DNA of 64,000 bases from HyVt-477 sp965224605 (GCA_965224605.1 CBDCZP010000011.1:1-64000), one strand, 5' to 3'. Positions 1-9,669 are shown, numbered from the stretch's first letter. Program-made: numbers and translations. Notes: a model not told the origin generated them from the sequence alone.

Positions 1-1
1 T

Positions 2-1900
2 GCTGATGGCTCTAATATGGTCTCGCAATATGACATGCATGATGTTGAAGCAGTGGGTCTGGTTAAGTTTGACTTTCTTGGGCTGCGTAACTTAACCATT
101 ATTGATTGGGCTTTAAAAATTGTTAATGCGAGACGTGAAAAGCTCGGTAAAGAGCTGATTGATATTAGCAAAATCGACTTGTCTGATAGACCCTCTTTTG
201 AGCTATTGCAAGCCTGTCAAACTACTGCGGTATTCCAGCTAGAATCTCGCGGCATGAAAGATTTGATCAAGCGCCTCCAACCTGATGTGTTTGAAGACAT
301 TATTGCACTTGTGGCTTTGTATCGCCCAGGGCCGTTAGGTTCGGGCATGGTTGATGATTTCGTCAATCGTAAGGCAGGCCGTCAAAAAGTTGAATACCCA
401 CACCCTGATCTGGAACCTATTTTAAAACCGACCTATGGCGTTATTCTCTATCAGGAACAGGTCATGCAAATAGCCCAAGTCTTGGCAAGTTATACGCTGG
501 GTGGCGCGGATATGCTGCGTCGTGCGATGGGTAAGAAGAAGCCAGAAGAGATGGCTAAACAGCGTTCTATTTTTATGGAAGGTGCGCTTAAAAATGGTGT
601 GGAAGAAGCGACGGCAACTTACATTTTTGACTTGATGGAGAAGTTTGCGGGTTACGGATTTAATAAATCTCACTCAGCTGCTTATGCACTGGTTTCCTAT
701 CAGACAGCTTGGTTGAAAGCGCATTATCCGGCTGAATTTATGGCTGCTGTATCGTCATCAGATATGGATACTACCGAAAAAGTAGTGATCTTTATTGATG
801 ATTGTAAACAACAAAAACTGGTCGTAGTACCTCCTAATATTAATCTCTCTCATTATAAGTTTACGGTTGATGAAAAAGGTTGCGTGATCTATGGGCTGGG
901 TGCAGTCAAAGGTGCTGGTCAGGCGGCAATAGATATTATCGTTGAAAATCGTGAGAAAGAGGGTGATTTCACTTCTTTTGTTGATTTCTGTAAGCGCGTA
1001 GTTTCACAAAAAGTTTCACGCAGAGTACTAGAGACACTGATTAAATCAGGGGCTTTTGATGTGTTTGGTAAATCACGTCGTAGCTTAATGGAGTTTTTAC
1101 CACAAGCGTGTCAAATAGCTGAACAATTCCACCGTGATGAGGCTCAGGGGCAAGCTGATTTATTTGGTGGTGCAGTCAATATGGGCGGTCAGGAGCCTGA
1201 AGTTCCAGAATTAGCTGAGTGGCCGGATAAACAACGTTTAGCTGCTGAGAAAGAAGTTTTGGGTATGTATCTGACAGGTCATCCACTGGATGAATACAAT
1301 GACGAGCTTAGACAGCTGATCACGCATAGTCTGACAACCGTAGAAGGCATGGATGTCATTCAAGGCGGCAAGTTTAGTAAGTTACCGGTCATTCTTGGCG
1401 GGACTGTTGCAGCGGTACGGGTACAGAATACCGATAATGGTAAACGTGCCTTTTTTACTCTGGATGATGGCAGTGGCTATATGGAAATCGCTGCGTTTAC
1501 CAATACGTTCGAAACCTTTGGGCATCTTATCGTTAAAGATGAAATCGTCCTGGTTGAAGGAACATTAAGTACTGATATGCGCACCGGTTCAATTCGGCTA
1601 CGAGTTGAAGCCTTACATGATATGAAAAGCCTGAGAAGTACATTTGCACGGCGCTTGTTGATGTCTGTAAAAAAATCACAGACAGGAAATGGCTTGGTTC
1701 CAGAACTAAAGCAGATGTTACAAACTCATCATGCGACTACTGATGTAGAGAGACATTGTCCCGTGTTTGTTAATTACGCTACTGAAGATACAACAGCGCA
1801 GCTACGCCTGGGAGAAGCTTTTAAGGCTCCGGTGACTGATGTTGAGTTGGCTCAAATGAAAGCATTATTAGGCAAGGGTAAAGTTTATTTACAATATTAA
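2..1900 (+). CDS. dnaE: DNA polymerase III alpha subunit, C-terminal part (window-truncated)
   Basis: Catalytic subunit of the replicative DNA polymerase. Only about the last 630 residues are present, and the reading frame is open to the left edge, so the 5' half lies outside the window. Visible hallmarks are the block GLVKFDFLGLRNLTIID, the stretch FQLESRGMKDLIKRLQPD, the block YTLGGADMLRRAMGKKKPEE, and the beta-clamp binding pentapeptide QADLF at about 1151-1165. An OB-fold region (about 1370-1590) and the C-terminal tau-binding region follow. The frame runs intact to TAA at 1898. selO begins 6 bp later on the same strand, so the two are probably cotranscribed. Identity is very secure. The upstream gene and the true start cannot be seen. 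Confidence 0.97.
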   Translation, partial: ADGSNMVSQYDMHDVEAVGLVKFDFLGLRNLTIIDWALKIVNARREKLGKELIDISKIDLSDRPSFELLQACQTTAVFQLESRGMKDLIKRLQPDVFEDIIALVALYRPGPLGSGMVDDFVNRKAGRQKVEYPHPDLEPILKPTYGVILYQEQVMQIAQVLASYTLGGADMLRRAMGKKKPEEMAKQRSIFMEGALKNGVEEATATYIFDLMEKFAGYGFNKSHSAAYALVSYQTAWLKAHYPAEFMAAVSSSDMDTTEKVVIFIDDCKQQKLVVVPPNINLSHYKFTVDEKGCVIYGLGAVKGAGQAAIDIIVENREKEGDFTSFVDFCKRVVSQKVSRRVLETLIKSGAFDVFGKSRRSLMEFLPQACQIAEQFHRDEAQGQADLFGGAVNMGGQEPEVPELAEWPDKQRLAAEKEVLGMYLTGHPLDEYNDELRQLITHSLTTVEGMDVIQGGKFSKLPVILGGTVAAVRVQNTDNGKRAFFTLDDGSGYMEIAAFTNTFETFGHLIVKDEIVLVEGTLSTDMRTGSIRLRVEALHDMKSLRSTFARRLLMSVKKSQTGNGLVPELKQMLQTHHATTDVERHCPVFVNYATEDTTAQLRLGEAFKAPVTDVELAQMKALLGKGKVYLQY

Positions 1901-1906
1901 ATTATC

Positions 1907-3406
1907 ATGACCCATACCCTAGACAATCTACCTTTTAACAACCGGTTTTCTACATTAGGCGATGCTTTTTTTGCAAGAGTGTCGCCTACACCGTTGGAAA
2001 AACCATTTCTTATCCATATTAACGAGCAAGCAGCCGAACTTATCGACCTTTCAATAGGTGATTCAACTGATGCTTCGGAAAAGGCTGATTTTCTGGACTA
2101 TTTCAGCGGTACTAAAACGTTTGCACAAGGCGATCCTTTGGCCATGTTGTATTCTGGACACCAGTTTGGTCAATATGTACCACAGTTAGGTGATGGTCGC
2201 GCGGTTATGCTGGGGGAAGTCAAGACTGATAACGGCGGTTGGGAATTGCAACTCAAAGGTTCAGGACAAACGCCTTTTTCACGCAATGCGGATGGACGCG
2301 CAGTTTTGCGTTCGACTATTCGAGAATATTTATGTTCTGAAGCCATGCATGGTTTAGGCATTCCCACCACGCGTGCACTTTGTATGGTGGGTAGCCAAGA
2401 AGAAGTACATCGTGAAAAGCTGGAATTTGCAGCGATGATGGTGCGAATGGCACCATCACATGTGCGCTTCGGAAGCTTTGAAGTTTTTTTCCATCGTCGC
2501 CAGCATGATCTACTCAAACAACTTGCAGATTTTATGCTGGAACAACATTTTGCTGATTGTTTGCATGAAAACGAGCCTTATCTAGCCTTTTTGCAAGAAG
2601 TGGTTACACGCACTGCTAAGTTAATGGCGCAATGGCAACTAGTGGGTTTTGCTCATGGGGTGATGAATACCGATAATATGTCGGTATTAGGTTTAACTCT
2701 GGATTATGGTCCTTTCGGTTTTCTCGATATTTATAACCCAGGCTTTATCTGTAATCACTCTGATTATCAAGGGCGTTATGCATTCCATCAACAACCTCAG
2801 ATAGGTTTATGGAACCTCAATCAGTTTGCACAAACATTATTGCCTTTACTACAGTCCGATGAACCTGAATTAGCAGTAGAAAAAGCAAAGACTGTACTAC
2901 AAACGTATCAAACTAGTTATCATCAAGCTTTCAATAAAGGTATGAATGCTAAGCTCGGATTAGTACAAGACAGGGATGAAGACCCTGCTCTGGCTGAATC
3001 TTTGTTAGAAATAATGGCAGCGAGCAACGTGGATTATAGCCTTTTCTTCCGTCGATTAGCTGAGCTGCAATGTGATACCTCGGCAGGAGACACCTCTATT
3101 CGTGACTTGTTTATGGACAGAGAAGCCTTTGATCATTGGGCAGTAAAATACCGTCAGCGCCTGCAAGAAGAGGGCAGTGATGACGGGAAGCGTAAACAAG
3201 CAATGAATCGGGTTAACCCTAAATATATTTTGCGTAACTATATGGCACAAATAGCGATAGAAAAAGCGGATGCTAATGATTTTAGCGAAATAGAGAAGCT
3301 AATGACTATTTTACAAGCGCCGTTTGATGAGCATCCTGAAATGGAAATTTATGCGGGGTATCCACCGGCCTGGGCCGAACAGATTTCTGTGTCGTGTTCG
3401 TCTTGA
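1907..3406 (+). CDS. selO: Protein adenylyltransferase SelO (YdiU family)
   Basis: Pseudokinase-fold enzyme that transfers AMP from ATP to Ser/Thr/Tyr of target proteins, linked to redox stress in the characterised family. The 499 residues match the usual bacterial length. Visible motifs are GDGRAVMLGEV, ELQLKGSGQTPFSR (nucleotide-binding lysine region), ADGRAVLRSTIREYL, HGVMNTDNMS and DYGPFGFLD (metal and catalytic loop). The protein ends in SCSS, so it carries cysteine where eukaryotic homologues have selenocysteine. The ATG lies 6 bp after the dnaE stop, which suggests translational coupling. A convergent gene (baiN) follows after about 90 bp. Confidence 0.95.
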   Translation: MTHTLDNLPFNNRFSTLGDAFFARVSPTPLEKPFLIHINEQAAELIDLSIGDSTDASEKADFLDYFSGTKTFAQGDPLAMLYSGHQFGQYVPQLGDGRAVMLGEVKTDNGGWELQLKGSGQTPFSRNADGRAVLRSTIREYLCSEAMHGLGIPTTRALCMVGSQEEVHREKLEFAAMMVRMAPSHVRFGSFEVFFHRRQHDLLKQLADFMLEQHFADCLHENEPYLAFLQEVVTRTAKLMAQWQLVGFAHGVMNTDNMSVLGLTLDYGPFGFLDIYNPGFICNHSDYQGRYAFHQQPQIGLWNLNQFAQTLLPLLQSDEPELAVEKAKTVLQTYQTSYHQAFNKGMNAKLGLVQDRDEDPALAESLLEIMAASNVDYSLFFRRLAELQCDTSAGDTSIRDLFMDREAFDHWAVKYRQRLQEEGSDDGKRKQAMNRVNPKYILRNYMAQIAIEKADANDFSEIEKLMTILQAPFDEHPEMEIYAGYPPAWAEQISVSCSS

Positions 3407-3446
3407 ATCATGTAACGTAACCTATATAAAACAACACTATATCTTT

Positions 3447-3482
3447 CTTTGTAGCCTGTGTTGAGCCATAGCGAAATACGGG
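3447..3482 (+). repeat. Single arm of REP-like family A2
   Basis: This 36-bp stretch between the convergent genes selO and baiN matches the reverse complement of 17017-17052 at about 34 of 36 positions, by eye. The shared core reads GTAGCCTGTGTTGAG. Only one arm of the larger palindrome is present, so it looks like a decayed or half element. A role as a weak terminator between convergent genes is possible but not demonstrated. Confidence 0.7.
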
Positions 3483-3495
3483 GGTAGCGACGCAC

Positions 3496-4719
3496 TTATA
3501 CATATTGCCCGGCACACCAGCCAGAAGCCCATGCCCACTGAAAATTATAGCCCCCCAAATGCCCGGTAACATCTATGGTTTCACCAATAAAATAAAGCCC
3601 TTCAACGTTCTTGGCTTGAAAGGTTTTTGAGGATAGTTCGTTGGTATCAACTCCGCCTAGTGCAACCTCTGCTGTGCGCATACCTTCAGTCCCTGAGGGT
3701 TGGAGAATAAGCTGATGAAGTTGCTTTGCTATTTGTTGTAGCTCTGTAACATTGAATTGTTTAACAGGCTTATTGGTAAAATGAGTTTCACATAAACGAT
3801 GTGCTAGTCGCTTGGGTAGGAGGATTGATAAGCAGTTTTTAAGTTCAGTATCAGGGTGTTCGTTCTGCTGTTGTTGCAGCCATGAATAGGCATCTGTTTG
3901 AGGTAATAAATTAACGGCAATATCATCTCCTTTATTCCAGTAGGACGATATTTGTAATATAGCAGGGCCGCTGAGACCACGATGAGTAAAGAGCATGTCC
4001 TCATGAAAACTTGTACCATTACAGCTGACTTCAACTTCCAGAGATATTCCGGATAAATCCTTAAAGAAGGACTCTAATTGATCTTGCAGAAAAGTAAAAG
4101 GTACCAGACCCGGCCGAAAGGGTAAGTTTTTTAGTCCAAATTGTTTAGCGATTTGTAAGCCGAAATCTGTTGAACCCATACGTGGAATTGAAGGCCCACC
4201 ACTTGCTATGACGAGTGAATCACAGGTTATATCTGCTTGATGGGTTTGCAGCGAAAAACCCTGTTCCGTTTTTTCTACAGAGTCAACCGTGGCATCGACA
4301 ATAATATTGATGTCATACTGCTCGCACTCATCCAGCAACACTTGAAGAACTGCTTTGGCTTTTTGATCGCAGAATAGTTGTCCCAGTGTCTTTTCCTGCC
4401 AAGTGATTTGGTGTTTCTCAAGTAGCTGAATAAAGTCCCATTGTGTATATCGAGCTAAAGCAGATTTACAAAAGTGTTCGTTTTGGGAGAGATAGGCTTC
4501 AGGGGAAACATACAAATTAGTAAAGTTGCAACGACCACCACCCGAAATAAGTATTTTCCGTCCAGCTTTTTTGGCTTTATCGATGAGGTAAACAGTCCGG
4601 CCACGCTTACCCGCTTCAATCGCGCACATAAGCCCAGCGGCACCTGCGCCGACAATACACACGTCGACACATATATCAACACGCACATCGCTGTGCTGCT
4701 TAGTGGCTAAGTTGCTCAA
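3496..4719 (-). CDS. BaiN/HI0933-type NAD(P)/FAD-dependent flavoprotein
   Basis: Flavoprotein of the HI0933/YhiN/BaiN family. The N-terminus holds the dinucleotide-binding motif GAGAAGLMCAIEAGKRG, followed by the family signature GRKILISGGGRCNFTN. The C-terminus carries LYFIGETIDVTGHLGGYNFQ, the second FAD-contacting block. The length of 407 residues is normal. The start overlaps the end of the trm112-like gene by 20 bp, so the two are translationally coupled and this is the last gene of the exbB-exbD-lpxK-trm112 unit. BaiN homologues act on bile acids in gut bacteria. The substrate in environmental gammaproteobacteria is unknown, so only the family is assigned. Confidence 0.9.
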   Translation of the reverse strand: MSNLATKQHSDVRVDICVDVCIVGAGAAGLMCAIEAGKRGRTVYLIDKAKKAGRKILISGGGRCNFTNLYVSPEAYLSQNEHFCKSALARYTQWDFIQLLEKHQITWQEKTLGQLFCDQKAKAVLQVLLDECEQYDINIIVDATVDSVEKTEQGFSLQTHQADITCDSLVIASGGPSIPRMGSTDFGLQIAKQFGLKNLPFRPGLVPFTFLQDQLESFFKDLSGISLEVEVSCNGTSFHEDMLFTHRGLSGPAILQISSYWNKGDDIAVNLLPQTDAYSWLQQQQNEHPDTELKNCLSILLPKRLAHRLCETHFTNKPVKQFNVTELQQIAKQLHQLILQPSGTEGMRTAEVALGGVDTNELSSKTFQAKNVEGLYFIGETIDVTGHLGGYNFQWAWASGWCAGQYV

Positions 4720-4891
4720 CTTCTTGTTGGGTTAGTTCGCGGGCATCTTCCTCTAGTAAATCAGGAATGTTATCTTTGATAGGGTAGGCGAGGCGTGCGG
4801 ATTTCGAGACAAGCTCCTTGTTTTTCTTATCGTATATCAAAGGCCCTTTGGTGACTGGGCAGACTAGTATTTCGAGTAGTTTCTTATCCAT
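4700..4891 (-). CDS. Trm112 family protein (YcaR-like)
   Basis: Small 63-residue protein of the Trm112/YcaR family, which usually sits next to lpxK in gammaproteobacteria. The N-terminal block MDKKLLEILVCPVTKG and the later LAYPIKDNIPDLLEEDAREL match the family core. Only one cysteine remains; the CPxC pair seen in many homologues is CPVT here, so zinc binding by this copy is doubtful. It lies 46 bp downstream of lpxK and overlaps baiN. The biochemical role is unknown. The gene order is the strongest support beyond the motif. Confidence 0.9.
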   Translation of the reverse strand: MDKKLLEILVCPVTKGPLIYDKKNKELVSKSARLAYPIKDNIPDLLEEDARELTQQEVEQLSH

Positions 4892-4937
4892 GCGTTGATG
4901 ATACTGGGTTATCTGGTTTGTTTAAAGTTAAAGTGTG

Positions 4938-5968
4938 TTAGTTGATTTCTTTGACGTGCTGGCAAACTTCAGCGACTTTGTTTAGAAAGTCTCTTTCGAA
5001 GGTTGGGTCAAGTGTTGCATCAACGGGTAAATACCAACAGTTTTTAAGTCCAAGCTCTGTGCATTTTACTGCATCTTTTTCTGTCATCAGAATAGGCTCA
5101 TCAGTGTTTAGGCTAGTTGAGCTATCAAGATGAAAATCAGATGCTACAAAATGATGATGATCTGGGAATAGCCTTTGACTACTGATATGAAGTTCGGCAG
5201 CTTCTAGCGTGTTAATAAAGCGTTGTGGATTACCGATGCCAGTGACTACATGTACCACTTCAAAATCTGCCAGAGGCTTTTGTTCATTCGTTGTTATATT
5301 GATAAGCTGTGTGCCTGTTACTTGCATCTCGCTTTCATTGGCTAGGGCAGGGTGACCATTGGTGATGAGGAAATCACACTCTTGTAACCTTTTGGGTAAC
5401 TCTCTTAATGGCCCCGCTGGTAAACAATGGCCATTTCCAAACCGTCTTTGCGCATCAATCACTGCGATTTCTATATCTCGTTGCAGACGATAATGCTGTA
5501 AACCATCATCTGAAATGATGATATTACAGTCTGTATTAGCCAATACATATTCAACATCAGCCACACGATCAGCTCCGGCTATTACGGGTACGTCGGTTCT
5601 AATGGACATAAGCTTGGCTTCATCACCAGCGAGTTGTGCGTGGGTAATTGGTTTTACAACTAAGGGCCATTCGGAAGAAGTACCTTTGTAACCACGGGTA
5701 ATAATGGCAGGTTTGTAACCTTTTTCTTTAAGTAGCTCTGTGAGCCTGATGACTAGAGGGGTTTTTCCTGTGCCGCCAATATTGATATTCCCCACTATAA
5801 TGATGGGGATGTTCAGCTGTGCCTGTCGGTTTTCCTCTGTTTTCTTTTGCGTTTACTGAGGAAGCAAAAGAGGGCAGACAAGGGGAGTAACAGGTATAAG
5901 ATGACCGATGAATCATTGTGATACCAGATAGCTTCGAGCTTTCGTTGTAACCACGGTGTTTTTTGCAT
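4938..5968 (-). CDS. lpxK: Tetraacyldisaccharide 4'-kinase LpxK (frame broken by one missing base)
   Basis: Phosphorylates the 4' position of the lipid A disaccharide at the inner membrane. The intact downstream frame (from 5795) starts at the Walker A region VGNINIGGTGKTPLV and runs to the normal C-terminus. The membrane-anchor N-terminus is encoded in another frame from ATG 5968-5966, reading MQKTPWLQRKLEAIWYHN and then a hydrophobic helix ending in SALFCFLSKRK. Joining them needs one extra base in the A-rich stretch at about 5815-5855, which restores 343 residues, the normal length. lpxK is essential in most Gram-negatives, so a consensus error is likelier than a true lesion. It lies between exbD and trm112; msbA, often found here, is absent. 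Confidence 0.92.
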
Positions 5969-6058
5969 TACTTAGTCATTTAACTTAGTTGTTTAGGCTT
6001 AGTTGTTTCGTATCCTTCGACAGATTCAGGGTTCGTATAACTACTTATTGCAGTTGCT

Positions 6059-6484
6059 TTATTTTCTTTCTGACTGCGAAGTAGCCAGTGAAAAATTGGT
6101 CAGTTCAAGTCTACCCGCAATATCCATAGCGGTAATGACGGATTGATAATTAGCATTGGCATCAGCGGTTATAACCAATGAAGGTGTTTTATCAAGTTGG
6201 TCGAGGGTAATCGACATAGCTCGAAATAGGGTTTCTGGTCTGGTATTAACCACTTCTTTTTTGTCAATGTAGTAGCGACCTTTACTGTCTATGAGCAGCT
6301 CAATAACATTTTGCTGTGCTTCGGGTCGGCTACTGGAGGCTGTTGGCAACTGAATTTTAATTTTCGAGTCTTTTTCAAAGGTGGTGGTGACCATGAAGAA
6401 AATCAACAACAAAAAAACGACATCGATCAATGAGGTGAGGTTAATATCAACCTCATCTTCACTTTGTGCAGACCTGAAGTTCAT
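6059..6484 (-). CDS. exbD: Biopolymer transport protein ExbD/TolR family
   Basis: Inner-membrane proton-channel partner of ExbB, with one N-terminal transmembrane helix (LTSLIDVVFLLLIFFMV, about residues 16-32) and a periplasmic domain. The aspartate in SLIDVVF is the conserved proton-pathway residue. The 141-residue length is typical. Its ATG overlaps the exbB stop (TAATG), so the two are translationally coupled. The exbB-exbD pair directly upstream of lpxK is a common gammaproteobacterial arrangement. Whether it energises TonB-type uptake or another envelope process cannot be decided here; no tonB is in the window. Confidence 0.93.
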   Translation of the reverse strand: MNFRSAQSEDEVDINLTSLIDVVFLLLIFFMVTTTFEKDSKIKIQLPTASSSRPEAQQNVIELLIDSKGRYYIDKKEVVNTRPETLFRAMSITLDQLDKTPSLVITADANANYQSVITAMDIAGRLELTNFSLATSQSERK

Positions 6485-7184
6485 TATGCAGAGCCCCGGG
6501 TGCTTGCAGTGGACTTCACAGCGCGTCGCTTAGTTGGCTGTTTAGTAGTAGCTGTTTTCATGGCGGCTGGAATACGATGTTTATCACTGGCAAGCTCTAC
6601 CAATTTCAATGCTTCTTGCTCCATTCTTACGACATAATTGTTAGTTTTAGCTTTAAAATAACGATGAAATATAAGTGCGGGAACAGCAACAGAAATACCG
6701 GCAGCGGTTGTAATCAATGCGGTAGAAATGCCGCCGGCAAGGTCAGTCGGACTACCGACTCCCATTTTAGTGATCACACTGAATACTTTCGATCATTCCA
6801 ACCACGGTGCCGAGTAATCCGAGTAGAGGTGTGACGGCTGCGATAGTACCCAACGCGGTCATGTATCTATCCATTTCGTGAGCTACATGGCGACCGGTTT
6901 CTTCCAGATTTTCTTTCATGATATGTCGAGGGGACTGGCTACTTTCTAAGCCTGCTGCCAGAACTTTACCGACGAGAGAACTATTGCGTATATTCTGAAT
7001 GTCTTTTTTACTTGGGATATTACCGCTGGAAGCCAGCTTATGTGCTTTGCTGATGACATTTTCAGGCACAATATTACGCGCTTTTAGTGCGAAAAATTCG
7101 TTCTATAACGATTGCTAGTGCAATGATGGAGCAAATTAGAATAGGAAGGATTAAGAATCCCCCAGCCTTTAGAAATTCAAACAT
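6484..7184 (-). CDS. exbB: MotA/TolQ/ExbB proton channel family protein (two 1-base disruptions)
   Basis: Proton-channel subunit working with ExbD. The frame starts at ATG 7184-7182 (MFEFLKAGGFLILPILICS, first membrane helix). An extra A near 7092-7098 breaks the sequence that should read ERFFALKARNIVPENV. The second piece carries TPLLGLLGTVVGMIE, then an extra base near 6787-6789 breaks the expected GMIEVFSVITKMG. The last piece holds PTDLAGGISTALITTAAG, the family signature. Removing both bases gives about 232 residues, normal for ExbB. The two insertions sit in short homopolymers, which suggests sequencing errors. First gene of the minus-strand operon with exbD and lpxK. Confidence 0.9.
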
Positions 7185-7490
7185 GTATTTACCTTACAAG
7201 GAGATGTTCTTATTATTATAGAGCTTTACAGCATGGTTTTATACAGCATGCCAAGTGTTTATTAATTAGCATCCACAAACTTCCGCAGTAGGTATTGTTT
7301 CTGGATGTAACTAATTAAATACCCCTTACTACGTACAGTTCGGCATAATACACTCATTGCTTTGGGAATGTGCATGTTTTTTATAAACGGTGTAGTCATC
7401 GTTTTACTTGAAAGATATGATTTCGCTACCATCTACAATGGGTTATTAATTGAATATATTAGAACACCTTAATCGAATTTGAGGAAAAAC
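7185..7490. other. Divergent intergenic region between exbB and htpX
   Basis: 306 bp between divergent genes, AT-rich, with no convincing ORF. It holds the heat-shock-type promoter at 7407-7434 listed separately and the htpX ribosome binding site GAGG at 7481-7484. The exbB-side promoter could not be assigned with confidence. Confidence 0.6.
7407..7434 (+). promoter_or_regulatory. Candidate sigma-32 (RpoH) heat-shock promoter of htpX
   Basis: A perfect -35 heptamer CTTGAAA (7407-7413) is followed after 13 bp by TACCATCT (7427-7434). This matches 6 of 8 positions of the sigma-32 -10 consensus CCCCATNT, and 13 bp is within the usual spacing. It lies 56 bp upstream of the htpX ATG at 7491. htpX is a classic heat-shock gene in E. 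coli, which supports the call. No expression evidence is available from sequence alone. Confidence 0.65.
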
Positions 7491-8399
7491 ATGAAAAGAG
7501 TCATATTATTATTAGTTACGAATTTTGCGGTCATTGCAGTGCTAGGTCTTGCCTGGAATGTGTTGGATGCGATGTTTGGAATTAGCCAGATATTCATGAA
7601 TATGGGCTTACCTGCTCATTTTGGTTATACCGGTGTAATGGCATTAGTGCTGGGTTTTGGTGGAGCCTTTATTAGCCTGTGGATGTCCAAGGGCATGGCG
7701 AAACGTAGTATGGGTGTACAGGTTATTGAAGATCCGCAAACCAATCAGGAACAGTGGTTGTTTGATGTAGTGGCAGCGTCAGGCACAGGAAGTGGGTATT
7801 GAGATGCCAGAAGTAGGTATTTTTCAATCACCTGAACCCAATGCATTTGCCACCGGAGCACGCAAAAACAGTGCTTTGGTTGCGGTGAGCCAAGGCTTGT
7901 TGGATCACATGAATGCGGATGAAGTTGAGGCCGTATTAGGACACGAAATGGCTCACGTTGCCAACGGTGACATGGTTACGCAAACCTTGTTGCAAGGCGT
8001 ACTTAACACCTTCGTTATCTTCTTGTCACGTGTTGTTGGCTTCTTTATTGATTCGCTGTTATCACGAGGAGAACAGCGTAGTGGCTTTGGAAAATGGGAT
8101 ATTATATTTCGTCTATGGTTATGCAAATGCTGTTTGGTTTTTTGGCGACTATGATAGTCATGTGGTTTTCTCGCTGGCGTGAGTTCCATGCAGATCAGGG
8201 TGGTGCACAATTAGCGGGAAGAGCAAAAATGATAGCAGCGTTAAAACGTTTGAATGAAGCCCATGCGACGGAAGATTTGCCTGGTGAAATGGCTGCCTTT
8301 GGTATTGCGGGTGGAGTGGGCAGTGGCTTTAAAAAATTGATGATGACCCATCCTCCTTTGGAAGAGCGTATTGCGGCACTTGAGGCTGGTAGCAAGTAG
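7491..8399 (+). CDS. htpX: Membrane-bound zinc metalloprotease HtpX (two 1-base disruptions)
   Basis: M48-family inner-membrane protease for quality control of misfolded membrane proteins. The ATG at 7491 is preferred over the upstream TTG because GAGG sits 6 bp before it. The piece MKRVILLLVTNFAVIAVLGL gives the first helix. An extra base near 7774-7778 interrupts the expected VARQAQEVGIEMPEVGIF. The next piece holds NAFATGARKNSALVAVS and the zinc site HEMAH (in GHEMAHVANGD). One base missing from the A run at 8091-8094 separates this from the last piece, which carries WFSRWREFHADQGG (third zinc ligand) and MTHPPLEERIAALE. Correction gives 302 residues, normal for HtpX. Both lesions are probably consensus errors. 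Confidence 0.93.
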
Positions 8400-8543
8400 T
8401 CATAAGTTATTGTAATGGAAAAATGCCTTCTATTTTATCAGGAGGTTCAGGCTGGTTTGTGCAGTCATCTTGCCCGTCAATGTTGTCCTTGATTATTCAT
8501 GTGCCTAGAAATGCTACTTTTTTGTACTTAAAATAAGTGCCAT

Positions 8544-8575
8544 TTCCGTACCCTGAGCCTGTCGAAGGGTACGGA
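8544..8575. repeat. Small palindrome with GAGCCTGTCGA core
   Basis: An 11-bp perfect stem (TTCCGTACCCT / AGGGTACGGAA) encloses a loop with the core TGAGCCTGTCG. Related cores (CCTTCGACA and GAGCTTGTCGAAGG forms) recur near 6013-6036, 30365-30385 and 47083-47155, so this is a dispersed intergenic repeat. It sits between htpX and pyrD and may also act as a hairpin in the htpX 3' end. Confidence 0.6.
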
Positions 8576-8658
8576 AGCTTGCGCAATGTTTATACAAACA
8601 AGCTAGACATGTGGATGATCAGATGTTCTTTAATCATAAGTTCAATTAGAGTGTTCAC

Positions 8659-9669
8659 GTGTATAAATTATTCCGTCCGTTATTATTTAAACTTCCCCTG
8701 AAACAGCACATCATCTAGCATTAAAAGCTACCACATTCTTCAACCACCTTGGTTTGCTTAAGGTTTTCTCTAAAGTACCCCCAACTGAATCCGTCAATAT
8801 TATGGGAATTCAATTTCCCCAATAGAGTGGGTTTAGCAGCCGGACTTGATAAAAACGGTGAGTATATTGATGCCTTGGGAAATCTTGGTTTTGGTTTTAT
8901 AGAAATAGGTACAGTTACACCTCGACCTCAGTCAGGCAACCCTTCTCCTCGTTTGTTTAGAATTGTAGAGGCGGAAGCTATTATCAATAGAATGGGCTTT
9001 AATAATGAAGGGGTTGACTATCTGGTAGAGCAGGTGAAGAATGCGAGTTATTCAGGAGTATTGGGTATCAATATTGGTAAAAACTTCGATACACCCGTGG
9101 AAAAAGCCCGCAGATGATTATGTGTTGGGGATGCGACAGGTTTATCAATATGCTGATTATATAACCATCAATATTTCATCTCCGAATACTCCAGGGCTTA
9201 GAACGCTTCAATATGGTGAAGAATTAGAACAGTTATTGACAAGACTAAAACAAGAACAAGCTGAGTTGGAAATTAAACATCATAAATACACCCCTATTGT
9301 CGTGAAAGTTGCGCCGATCTTAACGATGCAGAAATAGAAGGTATTGCACAGGCATTACTAAAACAAGAGATTGATGGGCTTATTGCAACCAATACCACAC
9401 TATCTCGTGAAAGTGTTGAAACACTTAGCAATGGACTTGAACAAGGTGGGCTAAGTGGAAGACCTCTAACTGATTTGTCCACAGAGGTTATTGGTAAGTT
9501 CTATAAACACTTGCAAGGTCAAATCCCAATAATTGGTGTGGGAGGAATCTCATCATCTCAGCATGCTAGAGACAAGATAAACGCAGGTGCAGATTTGATT
9601 CAGTTATATTCAGGCCTTGTTTACGAAGGAGTGTCATTAATTAAAGAAGTGTTGAAGCCACAGCCTTAG
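8659..9669 (+). CDS. pyrD: Dihydroorotate dehydrogenase, class 2 (quinone-type; four 1-base disruptions)
   Basis: FMN enzyme at the inner membrane that oxidises dihydroorotate to orotate in pyrimidine synthesis, passing electrons to quinone. Start GTG 8659 gives MYKLFRPLLFKLP, the membrane-associating N-terminus. Single-base problems: one C missing at 8695-8698, one C extra at 8817-8820, one C extra at 9107-9109, one G missing near 9314-9316. Restored hallmarks are GLAAGLDKNGEYIDALG, IEIGTVTPRPQ, NRMGFNNEGVD, INISSPNTPGLRTLQ, IATNTTLSR, GGLSGRP and PIIGVGGI. The restored length is 336 residues, the same as E. coli PyrD. Indels in both directions that cancel suggest consensus errors. The 3' end overlaps the convergent DUF805 gene by 33 bp. 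Confidence 0.93.

Noticed and set aside
2170..2517. 115-codon minus-strand frame inside selO
   Set aside because: Antisense to strongly conserved SelO motifs, with no ribosome binding site or recognisable product.
7774..8094. Programmed frameshifting in htpX, exbB or pyrD
   Set aside because: The breaks are in both directions, at non-conserved sites, without slippery heptamers plus pseudoknots, and in genes not known to use recoding.
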